Shown: positions 36,928 to 46,273, counted from the first letter of the stretch. The stretch is 64,000 nt of DNA from JBECKS01 sp964557005 (GCA_964557005.1 CAZKYI010000008.1:56289-120288); one strand, 5' to 3'. A program made the numbers and translations. Notes: generated from the letters alone by a model not told the origin.

Positions 36928-37544
36928 ATTTCGGTAAAAGTGTAATCGCAGCCTGTTTATTAGTGCTGATACAAACGCTCACCGCTGAAGAAATGGATCA
37001 CAGCCAGCACATGGATCACTCCATGCACATGCACCACAATCATCACAGCCATCATGGTCATCACGGCGATCACTCCATGACGCTGGATGCAGAAGGTATG
37101 GTGATGAACAGCAATGAGTCTGAACTGCCAAAAGATTGCCGCGAAATCAGTCGCGAATACAGCATCACAATCAGAGCAAATACACAATATAGCCACAAAT
37201 TTCCAGGCACTATTTTTGGTTTTGATCAGCAGGAAATCAGAGTGGCGCCATGCAGCAAACTTAACATTACTTTTATCAATGAAGATGAGGTGCGCCATCA
37301 GTTTATGGTGCATGGCCTGCCCCGCTATATTTATGATCAAGGCATGTTTCATCTCGAAGCCGCAGGCGGCGCTCAAAAAAGCGGCAGCATCATTGTGCCG
37401 AGTGACAATAGAACCTATTTAATTCACTGCGACATTGCACAACACATGGAAAAAGGCATGAAAGCGCAGTTGGTGGTAGGTAAAGGTAATGGTGATTTGC
37501 CCAGTATTCCGGGCATTTCAGGCGCGTGGTTAAAACCCGATTAA
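36924..37544 (+). CDS. His/Met-rich cupredoxin
   Basis: 206 residues: signal peptide, then a copper-sponge segment (residues ~24-52) in which most residues are His, Met, Asp or Ser, followed by a plastocyanin-like domain. Type 1 ligands are His125 (VRHQFMVHG), Cys169, His174 and Met179 (HCDIAQHMEKGM). Start at ATGA overlapping the oxidase. Likely a periplasmic copper carrier and electron-transfer protein serving the monooxygenase or the multicopper oxidase. Confidence 0.87.
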   Translation: MNFGKSVIAACLLVLIQTLTAEEMDHSQHMDHSMHMHHNHHSHHGHHGDHSMTLDAEGMVMNSNESELPKDCREISREYSITIRANTQYSHKFPGTIFGFDQQEIRVAPCSKLNITFINEDEVRHQFMVHGLPRYIYDQGMFHLEAAGGAQKSGSIIVPSDNRTYLIHCDIAQHMEKGMKAQLVVGKGNGDLPSIPGISGAWLKPD

Positions 37545-37576
37545 AAACAAGACAGGTACCATCCTGCACGCTTAAT

Positions 37577-37640
37577 GTCATCCTGAGCGTAGCGAAGGAT
37601 CTCAAACAGATTCTTCGTCACTTCGTTCCTCAGAATGACA
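37577..37640. repeat. Interspersed palindromic repeat, copy 2
   Basis: GTCAT...ATGAC-bounded: GAGCGTAGCGAAGGATCTC, a short spacer, then AGATTCTTCGTCACTTCG and CTCAGAATGAC, i.e. nearly perfect inverted arms. Same element as 8598-8675. It sits between convergent genes and could fold into a long hairpin ending both transcripts. Confidence 0.8.
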
Positions 37641-37644
37641 GCAG

Positions 37645-38520
37645 TCATTCAGGCTTGGTCGCTGTACACATTCCGTACCGCCACACTTCATCCATCACCA
37701 AAGGAAACTGTAATTCTGCTGCGCGGATATTACGGTGTTGGGTAGCACTGCGAATACGCAACCATAAGGCAATTTTTGCAGGCAACTGCACCCAGCGCGC
37801 GGTACGCGACATTTTCACCGAAGACGGAATGATTTTTTCAGTCACATCATCAAAATAACCATTCACAAACCCTGCTTCGTCAAACGCATTCACAATCGCT
37901 TTTTTACCTGCAAGATTGGGAATTGCCCAGCAATCCAGCCATTCCTGATAATTGTGCTTATGTTGCTGCCACTTGGCATCTGACAAGGAAATGTCATTCA
38001 AAAAACCATCAGCAATCGCAATACGACCACCCGGTTTCAAAATACGAAAAGCTTCTTTAACAAAATCACGCTTGTCTTCTGCGTAACAAGAAGCTTCCAT
38101 CGCCCAAACCACATCAAAACTGTTATCGTCGAAACGTGTTTTCATAAAATCCATATTCTGGAAATCGGTCAGTGCTTCCACACCAACACTTTTGGCCAGC
38201 TTTCTCGCCTTCTCCAGTTGGAAATCGGTGATGTTGATTCCTGTCGCATGTGCACCGATATTTTTTGCAAGCCAGACCGTACTTCCACCAATGCCACAAC
38301 CACAATCGAGCACCTTGTCACCTTGTTTAATGGCAGCGCGTTTGGCCAGTTGATAGTTCATATTCTGCACAGCTTGCCTGTGTCTTGGATTATCCCCATC
38401 GTAATAACCGTAATGCAGGGAATTGTCTCGCCCTGCCTGCCAAACGATTTGATAGTCAATCGCACTTTCTTCGTAATAATGAACGACTTCTTTAATTTTA
38501 TTTTCAGGTGTTGATTTCAT
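37645..38520 (-). CDS. SAM-dependent class I methyltransferase
   Basis: 291 residues with the Rossmann SAM motif VLDCGCGIGGST (~70), motif II region FDVVWAMEASCYAED and motif III LKPGGRIAIADG. The layout, with an N-terminal YYEES-type helix and a 'W..G..NSLHYGYY' segment, recalls the sterol/tocopherol/sarcosine-glycine methyltransferase group acting on small molecules or lipids. The exact substrate cannot be told. Separated by 15 bases from the cytidylyltransferase, so possibly co-transcribed with it. Confidence 0.85.
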   Translation of the reverse strand: MKSTPENKIKEVVHYYEESAIDYQIVWQAGRDNSLHYGYYDGDNPRHRQAVQNMNYQLAKRAAIKQGDKVLDCGCGIGGSTVWLAKNIGAHATGINITDFQLEKARKLAKSVGVEALTDFQNMDFMKTRFDDNSFDVVWAMEASCYAEDKRDFVKEAFRILKPGGRIAIADGFLNDISLSDAKWQQHKHNYQEWLDCWAIPNLAGKKAIVNAFDEAGFVNGYFDDVTEKIIPSSVKMSRTARWVQLPAKIALWLRIRSATQHRNIRAAELQFPLVMDEVWRYGMCTATKPE

Positions 38521-38535
38521 AAATTTCAGCGCTTC

Positions 38536-38964
38536 TTAATTTGTTTCGTTGTATATTTTTTCAAGTACTGTCCGTAATGTTGTACTCGATATATGTGTTG
38601 TATAAGGGAAATAGACAACACTGACACCAAGGTTTGTGAACTCGGCTTCGAGCAGATTCCATTTCTCAGAACCCTTCCAGTCATCTCCTTTAAACGTTAT
38701 ATCGAATTTCAGATTATTCCAGGCCACCAGTTTATCAGCACTGGTCTCGGGAACAGCTTCATCAACACATTTGATGTTTTGTACAATTTCAATGCGCTCA
38801 TCAAAAGGAATGATAGGTTTTCTTGATTTGAGCTGCATCACCAATTCATCAGTCGATACACCCACAATAAGATAATCACATTCCAGTTTTGCACGTCTCA
38901 GCAAATTTAAATGTCCGACGTGAAACATATCAAATACGCCTGTGGCATAACCGATTTTACGCAT
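38536..38964 (-). CDS. Glycerol-3-phosphate cytidylyltransferase-like protein (TagD-like)
   Basis: 142 residues. Nucleotidyltransferase motifs GVFDMFHVGHLNLL (HxGH) near the N-terminus and ISSTTLR near the C-terminus (the RTxGISTT class). Length and motifs fit TagD/GCT, which makes CDP-glycerol from CTP and glycerol-3-phosphate. The two CDP-glycerol-polymerase-like genes on the opposite strand nearby support this substrate. An ethanolamine-phosphate or related alcohol phosphate is the alternative. Confidence 0.85.
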   Translation of the reverse strand: MRKIGYATGVFDMFHVGHLNLLRRAKLECDYLIVGVSTDELVMQLKSRKPIIPFDERIEIVQNIKCVDEAVPETSADKLVAWNNLKFDITFKGDDWKGSEKWNLLEAEFTNLGVSVVYFPYTTHISSTTLRTVLEKIYNETN

Positions 38965-39046
38965 ATAAGTGCACCTGAAGTCTGTCTTTAAGCATGTAGC
39001 AGTATATTCGGTTCGGAATTAAGTATCACTACACCGAAATTTTTAA

Positions 39047-40078
39047 TCAGAGCCGCGCATTATCTGCCAATAATTCTTTAAGAATCAGCAAATCCTGTTC
39101 ATAATTTTTATTTAATAACAATTTTACTGAATCTGGCAATAATTTCTGTTTACCAAATTCTGCTACAGGTAGTGCATCATCCAGTATTGCATTGATTTCC
39201 CGTTTCAATTTACGCGCTTGTGATGGACCCATGTGTGTACGGGGTGGAGGCGAGGATAATTTTAACAGTGAATAAATTTTTCCTTTCAATGTATTTTTTC
39301 TAAGCTTCTTGCTCTTGCTCTTGTTTTTATTTTGCATATAGCGAGTAATAACAGGGGAAATTTCAAGCATAAGCTCCAATGCTTTTTGAGAAGAAGAAGC
39401 ATTGGCACTTTCTTGCGAGAACTCCAACTCTGATAAAAAATGATTACTCATTCCAGCTTGAGCAAACATCCAGTTAATAATATCGCCACGATTAGCTGAA
39501 AAGTTTTCAAAAGACCATACAACAACCTTGTCCTTACCAAATATATCAGTCAATGCCTCAATCACAGGCACCCAGGAAATTTTTTCGAATTCTATGGCTT
39601 CAAGATACCCCTCAAAATTTTTTGATGATCCATCACGTACAATATATTTATAAGTAGATTCTATAAAATCAGAATAATTACGCACACAAAAAACAACTGT
39701 AATATCTTTGTCTTTCATTACTGTGTTCACTTCCTGCAAAATTTTTCTACTCGCAGGGTAGATGTGTCGTGAAGAAGAAAGATCAAGCTCACCCAGCAAA
39801 CCTTCATAGGAAAGAAAAATGGTTTTATAGGGTTTCGAGCAAGTCAGTTCGAGATAATTTAATACAGGCTGGAAGGCATTTTTGAAAGCTTCATGCTTCC
39901 CTCTGCGAGCCAGTGAACGTGCATAAACAACCGCCTTACGAAGCCCTTTGACTTCATGAAAGTATTCAAAAAAAATGTCTTCGCGTTCAAATAAAAAACG
40001 ATTTTTAGCAAATAATTTCTGAATGTAGGTGCTGCCTGTGCGATGGGCACCAAGATGGAAAATAATTTTTTGACTCAT
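39047..40078 (-). CDS. Sulfotransferase-like protein
   Basis: 343 residues from ATG 40078, just before the PAPS-binding loop; a start 15 codons upstream exists but adds no family sequence. 5'-phosphosulfate loop-like LGAHRTGSTYIQ at residues ~8-19, and a 3'-phosphate motif VVFCVRNYSDFIEST (Arg and Ser). The middle and C-terminus are poorly conserved and Lys-rich. Probably transfers sulfate to a surface glycan. It is encoded in the CDP-glycerol polymer region and divergent from the membrane/kinase-like gene. Confidence 0.75.
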   Translation of the reverse strand: MSQKIIFHLGAHRTGSTYIQKLFAKNRFLFEREDIFFEYFHEVKGLRKAVVYARSLARRGKHEAFKNAFQPVLNYLELTCSKPYKTIFLSYEGLLGELDLSSSRHIYPASRKILQEVNTVMKDKDITVVFCVRNYSDFIESTYKYIVRDGSSKNFEGYLEAIEFEKISWVPVIEALTDIFGKDKVVVWSFENFSANRGDIINWMFAQAGMSNHFLSELEFSQESANASSSQKALELMLEISPVITRYMQNKNKSKSKKLRKNTLKGKIYSLLKLSSPPPRTHMGPSQARKLKREINAILDDALPVAEFGKQKLLPDSVKLLLNKNYEQDLLILKELLADNARL

Positions 40079-40284
40079 ACACCTGCCCTGCTTTATATGC
40101 TTAGTGTCATAGTATAAGTGCATCGGATGATTAAATCATGCGCTTGAATAAAAGTATTACCCATCTACCAATAACAGTCCTGATTGCCCGAACAGGAAGG
40201 CTAACGTACAATTCTGCTGCACGTTAGTTGCATTTTAGTACCAAGCCGTACTGTCTGGTATTGAGCATTCACTGTCATTGTTTT

Positions 40285-42042
40285 ATGAATCTGTTTAAAG
40301 AAACATTCCACAGCCTGATCTGGTTACTGCGGGTTCTGAAAGCCTTTCTTAAGGCCAGACCTCTGTTAACCATTCTGGTGATTGTGTTTGAAACCCTGTC
40401 GAGGCTCATTCACATTGTTGCCTTTCTGTTACCACTGAAAGTGATTCTGCTGGTAGGTTCGGAGGGTGTGCCGCGTTATTTTGCATTTTTCGTTGAACCC
40501 GAACAAAAAATGGCATGGGTAGCGGGCTTGGCATTGGCCTCTGTATGCTGTTATCTGCTCACCTTGATTTTGGATGCGCTTAATCATCGCCTGGGCGCGC
40601 TGGGTGCAAGTAAGGTGGTGGATGCCACCCAAAAAATGACGGTGCTTTCCAAACAGAAAGAAAAATCAGAACGCTATTACGCCAGAATCACCAGCATTTT
40701 TGCGCTGTTTCTATTTATGTTTGCTGCCTTGTTGATCCTGTATTTTACCAACATCAGGGTGTTACTTTACTTTGTTGCATTGAATCTGGGCTTTTTTATA
40801 TTTACGGCAATTATTCTCGCAACCGGGCAAAAGAAACAGATTCATAGCAGTATCTACGTACCTGGCAATGCGCTGACCCGATGGATAATCAAAAATCAAA
40901 AGGATTACATCAGTATCTTGTCTTCGATTATTTTTCTGATTTGTTTTCTTATTATTCTTTATCCTTATTTTCACGGTACTGGCCCAAACATTTTATTGTC
41001 GCTCATTGCATTTGTGGTTATCAGGCAAACCAGCACTCGCTCCGAACAACTGGTCAATAAAATTCTTGCCGCTCACAAAAACAGGTTCGATGTGAACAGA
41101 CTGGTATTTAAGGGAAATCAGCAAGCCAGTAAACAATTTTCAGCACATTGGCAGTCGTTTTTTTCTACCGAAACACGCCATCAGGCGATTGCCGAAGCGC
41201 TTGCACTCAATGAAGCAGAGAAAAACAGCCTGAATTCCCACTGGATAGATACCGGCATTTCCGGCATAAAATTGTTTCAAGGTTCCTTTCAACACAACAA
41301 TCAGCTGCGCTTTTTTCAACAACAAGCTTATAGCACAAATGAAAAACATCGCTACGAACGTGAAAATTTCCTGTTTGAACACATCAGCAGAGCAAGCCTG
41401 AAAGCACCACACAAACTGGCAGATTTCCAAATGGAAAACTACACCTGTCAACTACTCGATGCCGGAACCGGTGAAACACTTAGCGACGATGAATGGATGG
41501 AAAATGCTGAACACCATAGGCGTTATTACTGGTCTGTCCCTCCTCCTGCCAGTTTGATCAAGATATACAAAGCATCACAGCCCCTGCTGCACCAGCTTCT
41601 GAAAGAAACATTGCTTGATCAGTTATTCATTGCCACACAGACACAACAGGATATTGCACTGCTTAAGGACATAAAAAGAAAAATTTCTGTGATTCAGGAA
41701 AAAATCAGTAAAGTCCCCCTGTATATTCATAACAGTCAATTACATCGAAAAAATCTGTTATGGGCAGATAATGAACACACCGACATTTTACTTATGACCT
41801 GGCAGCGTTGGTCGCTCAAGCCCATAGGGGCTGACTGGTCATTGGAAGAACTGGATGATCAGGAAAACGTAAAAAATCGTCTGGAATGGCTGCACAGCAC
41901 ACGAAAAGACGTCAGCAAGAAGAATATTCAATTTGAAGATATTGTTCTGGCTTGCTGCTGTGCTCATCTGAACAGCTTAATTGAAAAGCAGGAATATAGT
42001 GCTGCCCTGTCTGTATTAAAGCGCATTCGCACAATTATTTAA
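40285..42042 (+). CDS. Membrane protein with ABC-exporter-like helices and a kinase-like C-terminus
   Basis: 585 residues from ATG 40285; an earlier ATG at 40228 adds a poor Cys/His-rich leader. Residues ~1-260 hold about six hydrophobic helices arranged in pairs, like the membrane half of a type I ABC exporter, but there is no ATP-binding cassette. The C-terminal ~300 residues are soluble; near residue ~490 IHNSQLHRKNLLW and ILLMTWQRWSLKPIGAD resemble the HxDxxxxN and metal-binding loops of aminoglycoside-phosphotransferase-fold kinases, with substitutions. Possibly a transporter-linked sugar kinase or a degenerate regulator. It is upstream of two TagF-like genes, 27 bases from the first. 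Confidence 0.6.
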   Translation: MNLFKETFHSLIWLLRVLKAFLKARPLLTILVIVFETLSRLIHIVAFLLPLKVILLVGSEGVPRYFAFFVEPEQKMAWVAGLALASVCCYLLTLILDALNHRLGALGASKVVDATQKMTVLSKQKEKSERYYARITSIFALFLFMFAALLILYFTNIRVLLYFVALNLGFFIFTAIILATGQKKQIHSSIYVPGNALTRWIIKNQKDYISILSSIIFLICFLIILYPYFHGTGPNILLSLIAFVVIRQTSTRSEQLVNKILAAHKNRFDVNRLVFKGNQQASKQFSAHWQSFFSTETRHQAIAEALALNEAEKNSLNSHWIDTGISGIKLFQGSFQHNNQLRFFQQQAYSTNEKHRYERENFLFEHISRASLKAPHKLADFQMENYTCQLLDAGTGETLSDDEWMENAEHHRRYYWSVPPPASLIKIYKASQPLLHQLLKETLLDQLFIATQTQQDIALLKDIKRKISVIQEKISKVPLYIHNSQLHRKNLLWADNEHTDILLMTWQRWSLKPIGADWSLEELDDQENVKNRLEWLHSTRKDVSKKNIQFEDIVLACCCAHLNSLIEKQEYSAALSVLKRIRTII

Positions 42043-42069
42043 CACTCCATTAACATAGTGCAATAACAC

Positions 42070-43446
42070 ATGACTGATTCACAAGGAAAAGATACTTTTG
42101 TTTTTTTAATCGAAAAAAAACTAAAAGATTATAAAAATCGTTTACGAAAAAAAATTCGTTCTCTGTTGGGAAAACCATCAAATAATCACCAGACAGGTAA
42201 AACCAATTCAAACAATGCAAAACCGAAACTGGACAGAAAGAAAATTGATAAAGAGAACAAACGCCTACTGAAAAAAATAAAAAAACGGATAAAACAACGC
42301 GGAAAAGCAAACATTGGTTTTCTGGTAAATGACAGTACCAAATGGAACGTCTCCAATCTGGTGCAAGCATTTACAGAAGACCCACGCTTTGACTGTATGC
42401 TATACCTTACGTGCCCTGGAAGAAAAGACAAAACCTCTAAAGAGCATAGACATGCGTATTTAAAAGAACGGGAATGGTTTTTAAGTTTGGGGCTACCGTT
42501 AACCGAATTGTACGACTGCAACTCTGATAGCGTAAAACCCATTACTGACTACGAAATTGACGTACTCTTTTTTCAGCAACCTTGGAGTCTGCAACCAATC
42601 TTACAGCAGGTGCTTGGTCATGCTTTACCTGTTTATATGCCTTATGCCTACCATGTGTATGCCAACTACAAAATGCAATACCAGAAAAATGATTTTCTTG
42701 CATGGTTGTGGTGTTATTTTGAGCAAAGCGAATGGCATAAAAAGACTCATTTAAGCATGGACCCACAAGCGAAAGCACAAATTGTTGTTACCGGATACCC
42801 AAAACTCGATGTTTATTTAGATAACAAAAAGCCAGAAACCGATATTTGGAAAGGATTACACATAAAAGCCAGAGTTATTTATGCTCCTCATCATTCGTTA
42901 AAAAATGAATCACTAAGAATTTCTACTTTCGACTGGAATCACAATTTTTTGTTTGAAGTTGCTCAGAAACATTCTGATATAAGCTGGATTTATCGTCCGC
43001 ATGGAAAATTAAGATATGTAGTTGAAAAAAGCGGAGTGATGACGAAAGAAGAATATGCGCAATATGAAGAAAGCTGGGATAAACTGGAAAATACGCGCAC
43101 TTATTTGCAAGGCACTTATTTCGATGTATTCAAATCTTCAGATGTGCTCATAACAGATAGCAGTTCATTTTTGGGTGAATACATGCCGACGGGTAATCCT
43201 GTTATCTGGCTCATCGCAGAGAATCCAAACGTCATACCAAATGATGTGGGCAAAAAAATCACTGACACCTATTACCAGGCACGCAATCTGCAAGAGCTTG
43301 AACAACATTTCACCGATGTCGTATTGAACGGAAACGATTATCTGAAAGAAAAAAGACTTGCCGTGATGCACGAACTTTTTCCTAAAACAGAAAGTGCTTC
43401 ACAAAAAGTTAAAAAGCACCTTGAGAAAGCATTAGGCATGGTTTGA
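42070..43446 (+). CDS. CDP-glycerol glycerophosphotransferase-family protein (TagF-like)
   Basis: 458 residues: a Lys-rich N-terminal part (~residues 15-80), then a GT-B domain of the CDP-glycerol:poly(glycerophosphate) glycerophosphotransferase type. Motifs include IYAPHHSL, WIYRPHGKL and the C-terminal SSDVLITDSSSFLGEY (D-x-S-S-S). Transfers glycerol phosphate (or a similar polyol phosphate) onto a surface polymer at the inner membrane. It lacks the LNTWHGTPxK motif of its neighbour, so it may act on a different acceptor. Confidence 0.82.
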   Translation: MTDSQGKDTFVFLIEKKLKDYKNRLRKKIRSLLGKPSNNHQTGKTNSNNAKPKLDRKKIDKENKRLLKKIKKRIKQRGKANIGFLVNDSTKWNVSNLVQAFTEDPRFDCMLYLTCPGRKDKTSKEHRHAYLKEREWFLSLGLPLTELYDCNSDSVKPITDYEIDVLFFQQPWSLQPILQQVLGHALPVYMPYAYHVYANYKMQYQKNDFLAWLWCYFEQSEWHKKTHLSMDPQAKAQIVVTGYPKLDVYLDNKKPETDIWKGLHIKARVIYAPHHSLKNESLRISTFDWNHNFLFEVAQKHSDISWIYRPHGKLRYVVEKSGVMTKEEYAQYEESWDKLENTRTYLQGTYFDVFKSSDVLITDSSSFLGEYMPTGNPVIWLIAENPNVIPNDVGKKITDTYYQARNLQELEQHFTDVVLNGNDYLKEKRLAVMHELFPKTESASQKVKKHLEKALGMV

Positions 43447-43498
43447 AATCAAACCGCCAATGAAAGTCTGCCAACATCAAGAAAATACGGATTCGCAA

Positions 43499-46084
43499 AT
43501 GAACGAAATACCCCAGGTTTCAATCGTTGTTCCTGTATACAACTCGGAACACTATCTGGAGCAATGCCTGAATTCTCTGGCACAACAAACTTATGCAGCT
43601 ATTGAAGTAATTGTTGTTAATAATAATTCCAACGATAACTCGCAATCCATCATCGACCAATATGTAAAAAATTTTCCGGACAAATTTATCTCTGTATTTG
43701 AAGCAAAACCTGGCGTATCTGCTGCACGAAATGCTGGCATTCAAAAATCCAGAGGTCGTTATCTATCCTTTGTCGATTCGGACGACTGGGTAGACAGCCA
43801 TTTATATGAAACCTGCATCGCCAGAATTGAAGCAGACCATTCCGATTTACTTGCCTTTGGCAGGTTTAATGTCGATGCCGATGGGCAGACAAAAAAAAGA
43901 TTGCCAAGACTCAAAAGCGATGTAATCAATCTGAATGTTGACACCATACCCCTGTTTTACATGACAACTTTTGTGTGGGACAAAATTTTCAGAACCGATA
44001 TTGTTATCCAGAATAAGCTGACTTTTTCTGAAGATGTGCACTATGCGGAAGATCTGGAATTTCTAGTGAAATATATATCACACAGTACAACGCTGTCGGT
44101 GATACAACGCGCCTTTTACTACTATCAGGCCAGTCGTGCGGATTCTGTTACCAACATCACCAGCCCGAAAATTTATGACATACCACTTGCCCTGAATCAC
44201 ATCATTGATTATTTGCTTGAAAAATCGATATTTGAAAACTATGCCGAAAATTTGTATCGCGTTGCCATCGGCCTGTATATAAGGCGGTTGAGAAATTTTT
44301 CAAAAACGGGCAATAAAATTATTCAGGCAAGGTTTGTTGTGAATTTTATTGCCCTATTCAATCGCCATTTCAAAAGTTTTTCTGTAGATAAAGACAGCGA
44401 AAACAGGCACGAAAAATTATTCCGCTTGTTTCGTTTCAGAAGTATTGCACTGGCCTATGTATTTACACCGAACTGGATTAAATCAACGGTCATGAAGGTA
44501 AAACAAGTGATTGGCAGCAAACAAAAGATAAAAGCATTTATTTACGCCAGTTTCAGACCTGTAGTTCCTGTACGCAAAGATACCGCTTTATTTGTGTGTT
44601 TTTTTGGTGAAACCATGCGTGCTGCTCCATTTCATTTGCTGAAAACATGGCTGGAGCAAGACCCGCAAAAGCATTTTCTGGTTGCCAGCAATAATGTAGA
44701 AAAAGATCAGGTGCTGTTCAACTATTTTGACAAAAGCAGAGTCACGCTTGTCTCTACCCATTCCCTCGCCTATCTATACTGGCTTGCTGCGGCCAATTTT
44801 CTGGTGAATAACTCAAGGCTACCTACATATTTTTCCAAACGCAGCAAGCAGATACTGTTAAATACCTGGCACGGTACGCCCGTTAAGCACATGGGCTTTG
44901 ATATATCCGAAGGTGCCAAAGATGTATGGAAAAATCAGACCCAGTTTCTGATGTCTGACGTACTGCTGTTTCCCAATGCGTATAGCAAGGAAAAAATGAT
45001 GAGCGCCTATCATCTGGATAACAATTACTCAGGGCATGTTGTTGTTACGCCTTATCCACAAAATCAGGTTTTTAGGAATTCGCATCTGGCTGATGAAATT
45101 CGTAAAAAACTGGCTTTGGGTGATAAAAAAGTGATTGCCTACATGCCTACATGGAGAGGGACATCCACCGCAGAAATGAATATTGTTGAACAAACCAACT
45201 ACTTTGCTCATGTACTGCAAAGCCTGTGTACACAACTCAATTCTGATGACTACATTATTTATTACAATCTTCATCAGTTAACCAGCGCCAAAACAAACGA
45301 TTTTAATGCTGGCTATGCAAAGAGTTTTCCTCAACCTATCGAACTGTACGAATTCTTGTCCTGTGTTGATATTCTGATTACCGATTACTCGAGTATTTTG
45401 TTTGATTTTTGTTATTCAGGAAAAGAAGTGATACTGCTGATTGAAGACTATGAGCATTATAAAACCACGCGAGGGCTTTATATTGATTTTTCAGACATTC
45501 CCTGCCAGAAAGCCCACTCGCTTGATGAATTGATTAGCACGATTAAAAACAGCACCTTAAAGGGTAATTATTCGAATACTGATTTCAACACATCATTTTG
45601 CAATGGCGAACCAGCGGATTCAGCCACAAAGATAATCAAACTGCTTGAACATTGTCGCATCAGCCAGCAACCCTCTGATGATGCGGACACATACCGTTTT
45701 GAAGGAAATACCTTTGATACAATTCTGTTCCTTCCAGCCATGAATGAATTTATTTCAAAGCGTCTGGATAATGTTGTTATCCATTCAGGAAGTAACTGCC
45801 TTGTTGTGGTACATGCCAATGATTTCGATGATCAATATAACCAGCTGTTAAGAGCGAACAATGTTAAGGTCATCGTGGCTCCAGGGGACGAGTCGTATAA
45901 TATCGTTCAAGGGTGTGGTATTTGGCTATGGAATAAAAAGCTGCTACCAAAATCACTCGCCAAATGGGCTATCTGTGCAGAACAAAGCAGAATTCTGCCC
46001 AGAATCAAGGCAAAAGCGGTCATCAACCTGAGTCCATACCACCAATTTCAATTACTTGCTGAACTGGGTAATTTCGATTCGTAA
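43499..46084 (+). CDS. Bifunctional GT2 glycosyltransferase / CDP-glycerol glycerophosphotransferase
   Basis: About 861 residues from ATG 43499; ATG 43460 is the other option, and neither has a strong ribosome site. N-terminal GT2 domain (~4-230): VSIVVPVYNSE, GVSAARNAGI and DSDDW (DxD). C-terminal TagF-like GT-B domain (~365-710): LLNTWHGTPVKHMG, YMPTWRG and DILITDYSSILFDF. A further ~130-residue tail is unassigned. It would add a sugar and a glycerol phosphate to alternate positions of one polymer. The final nine codons including the stop are tandemly duplicated just after the gene. Confidence 0.85.
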   Translation: MNEIPQVSIVVPVYNSEHYLEQCLNSLAQQTYAAIEVIVVNNNSNDNSQSIIDQYVKNFPDKFISVFEAKPGVSAARNAGIQKSRGRYLSFVDSDDWVDSHLYETCIARIEADHSDLLAFGRFNVDADGQTKKRLPRLKSDVINLNVDTIPLFYMTTFVWDKIFRTDIVIQNKLTFSEDVHYAEDLEFLVKYISHSTTLSVIQRAFYYYQASRADSVTNITSPKIYDIPLALNHIIDYLLEKSIFENYAENLYRVAIGLYIRRLRNFSKTGNKIIQARFVVNFIALFNRHFKSFSVDKDSENRHEKLFRLFRFRSIALAYVFTPNWIKSTVMKVKQVIGSKQKIKAFIYASFRPVVPVRKDTALFVCFFGETMRAAPFHLLKTWLEQDPQKHFLVASNNVEKDQVLFNYFDKSRVTLVSTHSLAYLYWLAAANFLVNNSRLPTYFSKRSKQILLNTWHGTPVKHMGFDISEGAKDVWKNQTQFLMSDVLLFPNAYSKEKMMSAYHLDNNYSGHVVVTPYPQNQVFRNSHLADEIRKKLALGDKKVIAYMPTWRGTSTAEMNIVEQTNYFAHVLQSLCTQLNSDDYIIYYNLHQLTSAKTNDFNAGYAKSFPQPIELYEFLSCVDILITDYSSILFDFCYSGKEVILLIEDYEHYKTTRGLYIDFSDIPCQKAHSLDELISTIKNSTLKGNYSNTDFNTSFCNGEPADSATKIIKLLEHCRISQQPSDDADTYRFEGNTFDTILFLPAMNEFISKRLDNVVIHSGSNCLVVVHANDFDDQYNQLLRANNVKVIVAPGDESYNIVQGCGIWLWNKKLLPKSLAKWAICAEQSRILPRIKAKAVINLSPYHQFQLLAELGNFDS

Positions 46085-46111
46085 GCTGAACTGGGTAATT
46101 TCGATTCGTAA
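46058..46111. repeat. 27-bp perfect tandem duplication
   Basis: Two identical 27-base units (46058-46084, 46085-46111), the first being the end and stop codon of the GT2/TagF gene. The copy is in the same frame but lies after the stop. Confidence 0.95.
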
Positions 46112-46131
46112 AAAGTTGCATTGCTTCACAC

Positions 46132-46148
46132 AATTTCACGGTGAAATT
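46132..46148. repeat. 17-bp near-perfect palindrome
   Basis: AATTTCAC-G-GTGAAATT, eight-base perfect arms with one central base, between the GT2/TagF gene and the switchable lipoprotein gene. Could be an operator; no T run, so not a terminator. Confidence 0.4.
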
Positions 46149-46273
46149 CTGATAAAAAGCTGGAATTCCCGAAATTTTAACTATTAAATGACACTCGCTG
46201 TTTCTGATGAATGGATGCTGAAAAAAGAGCAAAACAACCATCCCTTGTATGAATTTTTAACAATGAGGTTTAT

